The notes: generated from the letters alone by a model not told the origin. Shown: positions 32,894 through 41,745, numbered from the stretch's first letter. The stretch: DNA of 44,889 bases from Opitutia bacterium (GCA_002716045.1 PAZC01000020.1:11596-56484); one strand, 5' to 3'. Program-made: numbers and translations.

Positions 32894-33721
32894 ATGACCG
32901 TATCCACCGTCATTCTAACAAAGAACGAGGAAGACGATCTCCCTGACTGCCTCGAAAGCTTGTACTGGTGTAGTGACATACATGTCCTGGATAGTGGGAG
33001 CGAAGACGCCACTTGTGAAATTGCAAGGACTCAAGGAGCGAAAGTCGCCACAAATAATTTTGAATCCTTTGGACAGCAACGCAACTGGGCCTTGGACAAT
33101 CTGAATCTCGCTTCCGAATGGATCCTCTTTCTAGATGCTGACGAACGCTCCACACCGTCATTTCAAGAGGAAATAACCGATAGCATCAAAGATGCGAGCG
33201 GATCGACCGCAGGTTTCTTCTGTTGCTGGAAACTGATGCTGGAAGGAATCTGGTTACGACGAAGCGACGCATTTCCGCGTTGGCAAATGCGACTTGTCCG
33301 GAGAGGTCGGGCTCGCTTCAAAAGCGTTGGACATGGACAAATGGAAACCGATGTAAAAGGTCGCCTCTCTTACATTAAAGAACCTTATTTGCATCATCCC
33401 TTTTCCAAAGGCTGGAGCCACTGGCTAGGCAAGCATGAAAACTACGCAAAACTAGAAGCGAAAGAACGCTTGACCGGAACCTTGCGTGCTCGCGACCTGT
33501 TCGGCACGCGTTCGACTGCACGCAATATCGCTCTTAAAAAACTCGTTGTCCGACTTCCGTTTTGGCCCTTGTTGCGCTTTTTACACGCCTATGTTTGGAG
33601 AATGGGGATTCTTGAAGGTGCTCCAGGATTTCAATATTGCCGAAATATTGCCCGTTATGAGGCAATGATCGTCCGTAACTTTTGCAATCTTCGCCGGCAA
33701 GGCCCCTCAAGAGGAGGATGA
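32894..33721 (+). CDS. Family 2 glycosyltransferase (WaaE/KdtX-like)
   Basis: A 275-residue GT-A enzyme. TVILTKNEEDDL (5-16), VLDSGSED (31-38), QRNWALDN (62-69) and LDADE (80-84) are the usual motifs of WaaE-type lipopolysaccharide core glucosyltransferases. The C-terminus has HHPFSKGW, the acceptor segment of the group. ATG 32894 is selected because it begins at the first strand; an upstream extension of 30 codons is not conserved. AGGA lies seven bases before the ATG. The stop overlaps the next gene (ATGA). It probably adds a core-type hexose; the exact sugar is not readable. Confidence 0.82.
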   Translation: MTVSTVILTKNEEDDLPDCLESLYWCSDIHVLDSGSEDATCEIARTQGAKVATNNFESFGQQRNWALDNLNLASEWILFLDADERSTPSFQEEITDSIKDASGSTAGFFCCWKLMLEGIWLRRSDAFPRWQMRLVRRGRARFKSVGHGQMETDVKGRLSYIKEPYLHHPFSKGWSHWLGKHENYAKLEAKERLTGTLRARDLFGTRSTARNIALKKLVVRLPFWPLLRFLHAYVWRMGILEGAPGFQYCRNIARYEAMIVRNFCNLRRQGPSRGG

Positions 33722-34662
33722 AACCCACCCTATCCATTCTCATACCAACGAGACGACGTCCTTCCGAACTTGATCTCTGCTTGAGAGAAATCTCCAAGCA
33801 AAGCTCTGAACTCAATGATTTCCCAATCGAAATCATCGTGTCGGAGGATTCTCTTGATCAGTCCAGTAAATCGGTTGTCACTTGTTATCCAACAGCTTGC
33901 TGGACACAGGGCCCTCAACGAGGGCCAGCGGCGAATCGCAACCACGCAGCAACAAAAGCCTCGGGCAAATGGCTTTTGTTTCTGGACGACGATATCGTCC
34001 CCCTACCCTGCTTTTTGCAAGCTTACGCTGATGCCATTCACACCGGCAACGCCGATGTACTCGAAGGCCGCATGATTTGCACAGATGAGCGAAACTCGCC
34101 CTTTTATCGCATGGCCGAGAATCAAACCGGTGGAAACCTTTTCACAGCGAACCTAGCTGTCCTTCGGGAAACCTTCGAAGAATTAGGGGGGTTCGATGAA
34201 GAGCTAATCATCATGGAGGATCTGGAATTTGCTCATCGTCTCAAGACTGCTGAAAAACACATTGCCTTTGTCGCCAACGCAACAGTCGATCATCCTGCTC
34301 AACGTTTTGGGCTGGGCTATGTGTGGCGCTGGATCTTCCACTTTCGATGGGGTTTGTTGCTGGGATACAAAACAGGCAAGACGAGTCCTCGACGGAGTCT
34401 CTTAAGCTCCTTGGTCTCGGTCACCCAAGATCATCTCATGCTGATGGCTCGAAAAACAGTCCACCTGTTGACTCAACACAACCCCAAAAGCTGGGCCAAT
34501 GCATGGTTTTGGCAAGCTTGGGGTTGGCTTACTCTTCCGCTCACACTCCCGCATCTGTGGTGTTGGGAAATACGTTACCGAATTGAATTCCGGAACCATC
34601 CCGACCCAACCGGCGATGTCAAAACTCAAACGAAATCTGCTGATCACATCCTTGACGCTTAA
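33718..34662 (+). CDS. Family 2 glycosyltransferase
   Basis: A 314-residue GT-A enzyme. It has LSILIPTRRR (5-14), a central GPAANRN (70-76), DDDI (90-93) as the metal motif, and EDLEFAHRL later, the catalytic acidic segment. These are the GT2 features of rhamnosyl- or glucosyltransferase-like enzymes. A hydrophobic C-terminal stretch rich in Trp may hold it at the membrane. ATG 33718 overlaps the previous stop and is preceded directly by GGAGG. The next gene starts 47 bases inside its 3' end. Confidence 0.83.
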   Translation: MKPTLSILIPTRRRPSELDLCLREISKQSSELNDFPIEIIVSEDSLDQSSKSVVTCYPTACWTQGPQRGPAANRNHAATKASGKWLLFLDDDIVPLPCFLQAYADAIHTGNADVLEGRMICTDERNSPFYRMAENQTGGNLFTANLAVLRETFEELGGFDEELIIMEDLEFAHRLKTAEKHIAFVANATVDHPAQRFGLGYVWRWIFHFRWGLLLGYKTGKTSPRRSLLSSLVSVTQDHLMLMARKTVHLLTQHNPKSWANAWFWQAWGWLTLPLTLPHLWCWEIRYRIEFRNHPDPTGDVKTQTKSADHILDA

Positions 34663-35350
34663 CGTGCTCTTCCTTTTTGGCGGAGCTTGGGCATTCAAGG
34701 AAAAAGGAGGCATCTCTTATTTAAAGGGTAAGTTCGAGGAAAGGCAACGAGGCCCCTTGATGCAAAAAACTTACACCATGCACAAACGGGAATTGTTTCA
34801 AACGTTGAACAAGGAGTATCCGCCAGGAGGCGTAATTCTGGTAGGAGATAGCCTGACTGCGGTCGGTCCGTGGTCCGAACTTCTTCCAGGCATTCGGTTC
34901 CGTAATAGAGGAATCAGTGGTGACACCACATACGGGGTGCTTAATCGCCTTGACGACATCATCGAGCCAGAACCTGAAAAAATCTTTTTGCTCATCGGGA
35001 TCAATGATATCAAGGCTCGACTTCCCCTGAAGCAAACCGTCAGAAACTACGCCCAGATTCTGGACGAATTACAAAGGGGATGTCCCAACGCCATTATTTA
35101 CCCGCAGAGCTTGCTGCCCACCCACAACGATATCTTCGGGGCGAATTATGAGGAGGTGGAAGAGCTAAATGAAAGAATCGCCGAGTTAGCGAAGGCGAGA
35201 GAACTGCAATATCTCAATTTTTACTCCAATTTTACTATATACGGCAATCAACCAGACCCTGCGTGTTTCGCGGATGGGCTTCACTTGACAGCCGAAGGAT
35301 ACCTTCGATGGGCAAAACTTCTCGAGCATTACGTTGATCAAGGCCCATGA
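34616..35350 (+). CDS. SGNH/GDSL hydrolase with N-terminal membrane anchor
   Basis: A 244-residue protein with a basic start (KLKR) and one hydrophobic helix (8-27), then an SGNH domain: block I GDSLT (77-81, catalytic Ser79), the Gly of block II in RGISGD (98-103), GIND (128-131) as block III, and DGLH (220-223) as block V with Asp220 and His223. A complete catalytic set indicates an active esterase or acyltransferase in the periplasm, where it could remove or transfer acyl groups on the glycan. Its start lies 47 bases inside the preceding GT2, a longer overlap than elsewhere here, but it is the only start that keeps the signal anchor. ATG 34760 is a fallback. Confidence 0.85.
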   Translation: MSKLKRNLLITSLTLNVLFLFGGAWAFKEKGGISYLKGKFEERQRGPLMQKTYTMHKRELFQTLNKEYPPGGVILVGDSLTAVGPWSELLPGIRFRNRGISGDTTYGVLNRLDDIIEPEPEKIFLLIGINDIKARLPLKQTVRNYAQILDELQRGCPNAIIYPQSLLPTHNDIFGANYEEVEELNERIAELAKARELQYLNFYSNFTIYGNQPDPACFADGLHLTAEGYLRWAKLLEHYVDQGP

Positions 35351-36561
35351 AAGCCTTAGTCATTTCCACCGCTGCCCCCGATGCAACTTCCGAAAATCAA
35401 ACTGGAAGCACAAACTGGACGCTTCGTCTATTACGCCTTCTCTCCTACAACCACGAAATCACATTACTGGCGCCACCACCACTTGATGAACCTTTCCTAA
35501 AACAAGCCGCATTCTCGATAATTGAGTGCCCACCCGACAACCATTTTGGAAAATGTGCCAGATTCATCAAGAGTCTTCGTTGGAAGATCTATCCCAGTAT
35601 GTGGCATCAACGTTCCTCGAAGATAGAACGATCTCTCGCCGAAGCGACAGGTGATTCATTCGATGTTTGCTGGTTGCTCGATGATTACGCAGGCATGTAC
35701 CTGCGCGAAGTGCCAAGGAATCTACCCATTGTATTTTGCAGGCATTTCGTCCTAAACATGGGATTGCCCGTAAAATCAGAAGAGAGAAACTTGGCATCAA
35801 TCATTAAACTAGGTTGGCATCGACGCCTAGCAACTTCCTTCGACCGGTGGACTGCGAAACATTCGAATATTACGGTTGTTGGAACCGAGGAAAGTCGAGG
35901 AAATCTCCACTCGCTTGCCCCGGATGCCAAAATAATTTATTTTCCGACCAAACCTTGCTATCTCCCCAAACCTATTGCTGCGAAATCCATTTTACGTTCA
36001 AAACGAGCGGATAAGCGTATTGTTGCAGTATTTGTCGGAGATATGAGCTTCCCTAGAAACGAAGATGCGGTCGACTGGTTGATTAGCAAAGCATTACCTC
36101 TTCTATCAGAAGAAGAGATATCGCACTTCCATTTCAAATTCATCGGACGGACTAACAAGGAGAAAATGGAAAACAAGGCATCAGCTGGGAATTCGTCCGT
36201 GGAGTTTACAGGTTTCGTGGATGATTTATCCAGCCATTTAGCAGATGCTCAATGTACGGTTATTCCTGTATTCGGTGGAAACGGTGTAAGGATTAAAACC
36301 GTGACACTATTAGGATCAGGACTACCAGCAGTATCCACGAAAGATGGTATAGAAGGACTTCCTATCAAAAATGGAGTAGATGCGATAATAGCAAATAATC
36401 CAAAAAGCTTTGCCGAGGGGTTGCGACAAATGCTGGACGTGAACAAACGTAAGAGTCTTGCTGCAAATTGCAGAATAGCAATGGCTAGTTTTTTATCGGA
36501 GGATGAAGATGCAAATGAAATTATGCGTATTTCTGAACAAGCAATAAAAGCTAATTTTTAA
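35347..36561 (+). CDS. GT4-type glycosyltransferase
   Basis: A 404-residue GT-B enzyme with acceptor-domain start ALVISTAAP, a donor domain with FVGDMSFPRNEDAVDWL (about 228-244), and a C-terminal FGGNGVRIKTVTLLGSGLPAVST. This FVG-(D/S)MxxxPNxxA layout is typical of one large GT4 group (PIG-A-like) in cell-wall loci. Base composition shifts to AT-rich in the last third, leading into the AT-rich island. It overlaps the SGNH gene by four bases, and its stop shares a base with the next start (TAATG). Confidence 0.84.
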   Translation: MKALVISTAAPDATSENQTGSTNWTLRLLRLLSYNHEITLLAPPPLDEPFLKQAAFSIIECPPDNHFGKCARFIKSLRWKIYPSMWHQRSSKIERSLAEATGDSFDVCWLLDDYAGMYLREVPRNLPIVFCRHFVLNMGLPVKSEERNLASIIKLGWHRRLATSFDRWTAKHSNITVVGTEESRGNLHSLAPDAKIIYFPTKPCYLPKPIAAKSILRSKRADKRIVAVFVGDMSFPRNEDAVDWLISKALPLLSEEEISHFHFKFIGRTNKEKMENKASAGNSSVEFTGFVDDLSSHLADAQCTVIPVFGGNGVRIKTVTLLGSGLPAVSTKDGIEGLPIKNGVDAIIANNPKSFAEGLRQMLDVNKRKSLAANCRIAMASFLSEDEDANEIMRISEQAIKANF

Positions 36562-37568
36562 TGTCTGGTAAAATAAAGCTATATATTGCAGAGACTGCTC
36601 ACCCAACAGCTAAGAATGAACCATGGAGGAATATAGATTTAGATAGGTTAAGAAAAGCAGCGATAAAATACGATGGGGAGGTTTTTTCAGTATGCAACAA
36701 TCCTAAAAAGAGTGATATGATATTATTTTCCGGTGATATGGGACCTCATCTGGAGTTTGTTAGGATTAGTAAGTTGTATAGGAAATATAGGAATAAATGC
36801 TTTGTTTTTAGTGCAGAAGGTAAAGCGATTAAATTTGTCAGAGGTCTGTACGCTTCGATTGAAGGCAAGGAATATAGTGAAAAGTTATATCGCGGAGGAT
36901 TCTATCTGATAGATGAGCATATAAAGGCTAAAGAAGAGGTAACCAACCCAAAGTATCTGTATTCATTTGTAGGATCTATTGATACTTCAGAAACTAGAAC
37001 TAAATTATTGAAGTTAAACAGAAAGGATTCCCCAATAGTTGATGTCTCTGGAAAAGTATCTGAAGCTTGGGCTAATTATGAGGATGAAACGGAAAAGAAA
37101 AAGTTAATTGATTCGTATATTTCATCGATTTTGAATAGTAAGTTTGTGCTGTGTCCAAGAGGTTATAATTGTTCAAGTATTCGACTTTTTGAATCCATGA
37201 AGCTTGGTCGAGCCCCCGTCATTATTTCGGATGAATGGACATCGCCAATTGGACCGGATTGGGATAGTTGCTCTGTGAGGATAAATGAAAGGGACATTCT
37301 CAAAATACCAGTCCTGCTGAAAGAAAGGGAAAATGAATGGAAGGATTTGGGAGAAAGCGCAAAAGAAACATGGGAAAAATATTTTTCGGATACGGGTGCA
37401 CTTGAAACAATTACTAAAAGTTGCTCAGATATAGCAAAGTATAAATCCCCGTCGAGGTGCATGAATAACTTGAGATGTTATTACAATTCGATACGGAGCG
37501 GTAGGTTTAAATATTATATCAGGACCAGGATAAATCTGTATAAGGAATTCAAGAAGCTATATCTTTGA
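36561..37568 (+). CDS. Exostosin/GT47-like glycosyltransferase
   Basis: A 335-residue protein with the exostosin C-terminal signature: SKFVLCPRGYNCSS then RLFESMKLGRAPVII (about 193-220), a glycine- and serine-rich donor-binding stretch of GT47. The N-terminal half is lysine-rich and does not show a signal sequence. Exostosins in eukaryotes make heparan sulfate; bacterial members act in capsule and LPS loci. The codon usage is much more AT-rich than the rest of the window, which suggests recent transfer. It is followed by an AT-rich gap of 255 bases. The family call is moderate. Confidence 0.68.
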   Translation: MSGKIKLYIAETAHPTAKNEPWRNIDLDRLRKAAIKYDGEVFSVCNNPKKSDMILFSGDMGPHLEFVRISKLYRKYRNKCFVFSAEGKAIKFVRGLYASIEGKEYSEKLYRGGFYLIDEHIKAKEEVTNPKYLYSFVGSIDTSETRTKLLKLNRKDSPIVDVSGKVSEAWANYEDETEKKKLIDSYISSILNSKFVLCPRGYNCSSIRLFESMKLGRAPVIISDEWTSPIGPDWDSCSVRINERDILKIPVLLKERENEWKDLGESAKETWEKYFSDTGALETITKSCSDIAKYKSPSRCMNNLRCYYNSIRSGRFKYYIRTRINLYKEFKKLYL

Positions 37569-37593
37569 AATACTTTTCATTTACCAATATCCT
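37565..37593 (+). promoter_or_regulatory. Weak candidate promoter
   Basis: TTGAAA (37565-37570), 17 bases, TATCCT (37588-37593) at the end of the exostosin-like gene. It lies 230 bases upstream of the next ATG. It may be chance in an AT-rich stretch. Confidence 0.25.
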
Positions 37594-37823
37594 GCTCGAA
37601 GTATTAGGGCAATGGTTATTTTAGGTTTTAGGTTTTTTCTTTGATATCTTAAAATGCATTAATTTAGTCGATTACTTCGAATAATCCAATTGCCAGAGAG
37701 CTCTCCTAAAAGATAGTTTTTTCATAATGGATTAAATTAGTTTCGCAATTTTAATAATATATATATTTTTAAATATACGTGCTAATGTACAAGTATAATT
37801 AGGTAGGTAAAGTTAGTGTAACG
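37569..37823. other. AT-rich intergenic region with repeats
   Basis: A 255-base gap without a gene. It holds a TTTTAGG direct repeat near 37620, a perfect 10-bp palindrome GAGAGCTCTC (37696-37705), an inverted repeat TCGAAGTA (37596-37603) with TACTTCGA (37673-37680), and a perfect -10-like TATAAT (37794-37799) 25 bases before the ATG at 37824, but without a good -35. It probably contains the promoter of the FkbM gene; no terminator is evident. Confidence 0.45.
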
Positions 37824-38507
37824 ATGATAAAAGGTTTTATAAATTCTACTAAGAAACGCGGAATCCCGTTGAATTGGAGGTCCCTCAAGTCCTTCACGGC
37901 ATCTTACTCTCAGATGGGAGAAGACATATATCTTTCCTACCTATTTGGACCGACAAAGAATAGTGGCATGTATATAGATGTTGGATGTTATGATCCCATA
38001 CAATACAGTAATACATATTTACTTTATCTACGCGGTTGGAGAGGAATAGCAATTGACCCAAACCCTCGATTTAAAAAGAAGTGGAAAAAACATAGACCCA
38101 ACGATCTTTTTATAAATGAAGGTATAAGCAATCATGAACAAGATTTGTATCTTGCTGAGCACAATTTATATCCAGCAATGAACAAATTGTGCAATTCTGA
38201 TATAATAACACAAGTCGATAAATCTAATGGTTTCAATGTTTCCCAAAAAATAGAAACTCGGAAGCTGGATACATTAATTAATGATAATAATATTGATAGT
38301 TTCGACCTTTTATCAATTGACTGCGAAGGTATGGACTTAGATGCACTGAAGAGTATAAATCTCTCAAATCACTCACCTTCTGTAATTTGCATAGAGGATC
38401 GAGAATCACCATTGCAAGGACAACTACATGATCATCTTGTGAATTATGATTATATATTCTCTGCAGCAATTGGCATTTCAAGAATATATGTCCACAAGTC
38501 ATTTTAA
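37824..38507 (+). CDS. FkbM-family methyltransferase
   Basis: A 227-residue FkbM methyltransferase. It has SQMGED (29-34), SAM motif IDVGCYDP (51-58), IDPNPRF (77-83), and the signature SIDCEGMD (164-171), close to the family consensus. The gene is strongly AT-rich, as the preceding exostosin-like gene is, so the two probably arrived together. It is separated from the MBOAT gene by nine bases, with no good Shine-Dalgarno for either. The target is probably a glycan hydroxyl. Confidence 0.82.
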   Translation: MIKGFINSTKKRGIPLNWRSLKSFTASYSQMGEDIYLSYLFGPTKNSGMYIDVGCYDPIQYSNTYLLYLRGWRGIAIDPNPRFKKKWKKHRPNDLFINEGISNHEQDLYLAEHNLYPAMNKLCNSDIITQVDKSNGFNVSQKIETRKLDTLINDNNIDSFDLLSIDCEGMDLDALKSINLSNHSPSVICIEDRESPLQGQLHDHLVNYDYIFSAAIGISRIYVHKSF

Positions 38508-38516
38508 TAATTTTGC

Positions 38517-39947
38517 ATGCTTTTTAATTCTTCTAATTTCCTCTTATTCCTTCCCTTAGTCTTCGTAATTTACCACCTCGTTGACCAGGCCAAGAGAAAT
38601 TTTATCCTATTAATAGCCAGTTACTTTTTCTACGGATCGTGGGATTGGCGATTCCTTGGTCTTATCCTGCTCTCAACCGTTGTAGATTATTACTGCGGCA
38701 AAGCCCTGCATCGATCACAAGGTTCGACCCGAAAGAAATTACTATTCATCAGCCTATTCACAAATCTTTCTCTTTTAGGTGTATTTAAATATTTTGATTT
38801 CTTCATACAATCTTTCCGTGACTTGCTTGCTTTACTCGGCGGGAACTGGAGCGAAAGTCCAACCTTGGACATCATTCTTCCCGTAGGTATCTCCTTCTAT
38901 ACCTTCCAGACGCTGTCGTATACCATTGATATCTACCGTGGAAGAATGCGGCCCTGTGAAAACCCAATCAGCTTTGCGCTTTTCGTTGGCTACTTCCCTC
39001 AACTGGTAGCCGGTCCAATCGAAAGAGCAAAACGTCTCCTGCCACAAATTGAAAAAGCAAGGGCCTTCGACTGGAACACTTTCCGCAAGGGGATAAGCCT
39101 GGCGCTATTCGGTCTATTCAAGAAAGTCTTCATCGGAGATTGCATCGCGGCTCCATACGCGGAACAAGCCTTTCTTTCACCCGCTGCTCACGATGGAGGT
39201 TTTCTTTTCTTTGGCTTATGTATGTTTGCTTTGCAGATTTACGCCGATTTCTCCGGCTATAGCGACATTGCTCGGGGTGTCAGCCGTATGTTCGGCATTG
39301 AATTGATGGTGAATTTTCGCCAGCCATATCTTTCGCGCAATATCACCGAGTTTTGGCGAAGATGGCATATTTCGCTCTCCTCTTGGTTAAAGGATTATCT
39401 GTACATTCCTCTAGGAGGTAACAGGCAGACCGCAATCAAGACATACCGCAACCTGATGCTTACTATGATTATTGGTGGCCTCTGGCATGGTGCAGCCTGG
39501 ACGTTTGTAATTTGGGGAGGACTTCATGGCCTTTATCTGGCATGCCACAAAAGATTCCTCGGCGAACGAAAAACCGACTGGGAAAAGCAACCAGCAAATT
39601 CATCAGAGTGGTTGACCGCAATTCCATGCATAGTAGCCACGAACCTACTCGTTCTATTGGCGTGGCTCTTCTTTCGAGCAAAATCCTTTTCCGAAGCCAC
39701 CGAATACCTTTCAGTTATGGGTACTGCTTTTTTCACCGCTGAAGGTTTTCTCGCAGTAATCCTTTCCTTGGCCTTTTTCCATCTCGTCGTGGTTTGTATT
39801 GATATCGGATCCTACATATCAGGTGATCAAGATTTCATGGAATCCAAATCAATACCTCTTCGCGGCCTCGCTTATTCTATGTTGGCTTTGTTGACTTGGG
39901 TCGCATGGCCCACCGCATACGCCCCATTTATCTACTTCCAATTCTGA
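38517..39947 (+). CDS. MBOAT-family O-acyltransferase (AlgI/DltB-like)
   Basis: A 476-residue membrane-bound O-acyltransferase, the size of AlgI. It has about ten helices, the conserved FWRRWHISLSSWLKDYLYIP (the MBOAT motif, about 278-298), and two histidines of the catalytic core: His324 in GGLWHGAAW and His337 in GGLHG. Family members pass an acyl (usually acetyl) group across the inner membrane to a partner enzyme that esterifies the polymer. The partner is likely the following SGNH-like gene, which starts two bases after its stop. The composition here returns to the normal level of the window. Confidence 0.9.
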   Translation: MLFNSSNFLLFLPLVFVIYHLVDQAKRNFILLIASYFFYGSWDWRFLGLILLSTVVDYYCGKALHRSQGSTRKKLLFISLFTNLSLLGVFKYFDFFIQSFRDLLALLGGNWSESPTLDIILPVGISFYTFQTLSYTIDIYRGRMRPCENPISFALFVGYFPQLVAGPIERAKRLLPQIEKARAFDWNTFRKGISLALFGLFKKVFIGDCIAAPYAEQAFLSPAAHDGGFLFFGLCMFALQIYADFSGYSDIARGVSRMFGIELMVNFRQPYLSRNITEFWRRWHISLSSWLKDYLYIPLGGNRQTAIKTYRNLMLTMIIGGLWHGAAWTFVIWGGLHGLYLACHKRFLGERKTDWEKQPANSSEWLTAIPCIVATNLLVLLAWLFFRAKSFSEATEYLSVMGTAFFTAEGFLAVILSLAFFHLVVVCIDIGSYISGDQDFMESKSIPLRGLAYSMLALLTWVAWPTAYAPFIYFQF

Positions 39948-39948
39948 C

Positions 39949-40914
39949 ATGCGACAGGTTCTCCCGAAGAAGATTTTGAAGACCAAGCTCAGACAATTCC
40001 CTTTCGACTTCTTGACAGTCATTGCTGCTCTTATTGCGGCCAATTTGTTGGTCGGTTCCTTCTCGGAACAAAACATTCGACAGAAATCGTTCGAAAAAAT
40101 CTCCAATCAACTGGAGTGCAATGAACCGCTCGACCGCTCATTAGTCATCCTCGGAGACAGTCGATCTGCTCGAATAGACAAGAATATTTTGGCTGAAGCA
40201 ATGGGCCTCAACCCCGATCTATGCCTAAACCTATCAATCAACTCGGGATGCTGGGTAAGTTCCTTCTCCTTGTTATCGAAATCCAACGAGAATCTAAGTG
40301 AAAACACAAAGGTGCTTCTTTGCCTATCCGAATATTGGCTGGAACGTCCGAATCTCCAGGATCAAAGCGGCTTCCTATCTGCACTCGACACCTACCTGAC
40401 CTTGGGCCTTTACAGAGACGCCCTTTCGTCGATTCTGCCTCTCAGTGCCAAGCGCGGCAGCATCGTAAATAAAGTACGCCAGTGGGGGGAGAGCCCTTTT
40501 CGAGAGGGGGCAGAAAATCCCGTTTTGGATTCACCCAAGTTTAAAGGCATGCTCAAATCCAACATCGATCTATGGTTTCCACCCATACAACAGGAGCAAC
40601 TCGCCGAAAACAGAGATTCCGCTGACCATATCCTCGGGAAGCTCAAGGAATTGGCACCAAATCTAGTTCTTCTTTACCTCCCCAATGCAAAAATCCGCGA
40701 ATCTTACGTCGACGCCCATTTTCCAATTCGTAGAAAACGGTTCCTTGCTGAAATCGAACGCTTGGCGGCTAAGCACGAGTTTACCTTTATCAACCTCTCG
40801 GGGCAAATGGCAGAGGATCATCTCTATGCCGACTTCCACCACTGGAACAGAACTGGAGTCAAAATCGGAACGGAGATTATTGCCGAAAGCTTAAATACGA
40901 TCTCTCGTGAATGA
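39949..40914 (+). CDS. SGNH-like partner of the MBOAT acyltransferase (AlgJ/AlgX-like)
   Basis: A 321-residue protein with one N-terminal membrane helix (about 20-37) and a periplasmic SGNH-type domain: GDSR (69-72, nucleophile Ser71) and a C-terminal DFHHWNRTG (295-303), whose Asp295 and His298 complete a triad. It resembles AlgJ/AlgX and PatB, which take an acyl group from an MBOAT protein and add it to polysaccharide. The MBOAT gene directly precedes it (stop and start nearly overlap), supporting a joint acylation unit. The C-terminal carbohydrate-binding module of AlgX is absent. Sequence identity to named members cannot be judged by eye. Confidence 0.8.
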   Translation: MRQVLPKKILKTKLRQFPFDFLTVIAALIAANLLVGSFSEQNIRQKSFEKISNQLECNEPLDRSLVILGDSRSARIDKNILAEAMGLNPDLCLNLSINSGCWVSSFSLLSKSNENLSENTKVLLCLSEYWLERPNLQDQSGFLSALDTYLTLGLYRDALSSILPLSAKRGSIVNKVRQWGESPFREGAENPVLDSPKFKGMLKSNIDLWFPPIQQEQLAENRDSADHILGKLKELAPNLVLLYLPNAKIRESYVDAHFPIRRKRFLAEIERLAAKHEFTFINLSGQMAEDHLYADFHHWNRTGVKIGTEIIAESLNTISRE

Positions 40915-40949
40915 GAACTTGATAACGACGGCAAACCACTGAGACAAAT

Positions 40950-41726
40950 TTGAAGAAATTACTGGAAAGCGCCTTCCTTCGAATTCCGCTGACATATGCA
41001 CGACTTTTGCGCATCAAGAGCAACTGGAACCTAGACAAGTACCTGTTCCTGTCTCTCGTCAGAGCAGGAAACATCGTGATTGATGGCGGGGCAAACATTG
41101 GGAATTACAGCTTGTTATTCTCCCGTTTGGTCAGATCGAGAGGCAAAGTGTTTTCCTTCGAACCGACCCCCCCCACTTACGCCGAGCTTAAAAAAACACT
41201 GGAGATAGGAAGAGCGAAAAACGTAAGGACTTATCCTTTGGCCCTGGGTAACGAACAGGGCCAAGCAACTATTCACCTGCCCGATGGAGTAAGCGGGCAC
41301 GCAGCCCTTGAACCCCATGGAGCTGCTTGGGGCAACGCCTCAGTGAAATCCTACGCGGTCGAGGTTCGCCAATTGGATGATTGGGCGAAGGAAATAGAAC
41401 TGGATCGCTTGGATTTCGTGAAGTTAGACCTTGAGGGAGCGGAACCCTTGGCCATTGAAGGTGCCTCTGAAACCTTGGAACGACACTTGCCGTCCATACA
41501 CTTGGAACTAAGTCCGGCCTTCATGAAAGACTTCGACAGATCCGTGCAGGGATTGAGCGAGAAATTGGTGGATATTGGCTACGATGTTCTGCTTAGCTTT
41601 AGAGACAAGAATGATCCTCCTGCCTTGCTCGATGACCTTCTTCAGGAACAAGCTGACGGTCTGGACTGCACCCTAGTTTGCCTCAATCGCAAAAAGCATG
41701 CCAAAGAACTCTCTCGCCTCACCTGA
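40950..41726 (+). CDS. FkbM-family methyltransferase
   Basis: A 258-residue FkbM enzyme with SAM motif IDGGANIGNY (44-53), SFEPTPPTY (69-77), and the signature FVKLDLEGAEP near residue 155. TTG 40950 is used because it yields a basic amphipathic N-terminus ahead of the SAM motif; no ATG is suitably placed. A C8 run (41167-41174) lies in the codons for the TPPT stretch, close to the SAM-binding loop. The gene follows the acylation pair by 35 bases. Confidence 0.82.
   Translation: MKKLLESAFLRIPLTYARLLRIKSNWNLDKYLFLSLVRAGNIVIDGGANIGNYSLLFSRLVRSRGKVFSFEPTPPTYAELKKTLEIGRAKNVRTYPLALGNEQGQATIHLPDGVSGHAALEPHGAAWGNASVKSYAVEVRQLDDWAKEIELDRLDFVKLDLEGAEPLAIEGASETLERHLPSIHLELSPAFMKDFDRSVQGLSEKLVDIGYDVLLSFRDKNDPPALLDDLLQEQADGLDCTLVCLNRKKHAKELSRLT
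41167..41174 (+). repeat. C8 homopolymer tract in an FkbM gene
   Basis: Eight consecutive C inside codons next to the SAM-binding loop of the FkbM gene at 40950. It is a second instance of C8 in the window, in a decorating enzyme. Slippage would frame-shift the gene; there is no direct evidence that it varies. Confidence 0.4.
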
Positions 41727-41745
41727 GTCAATCTAGCCGCTAAAA

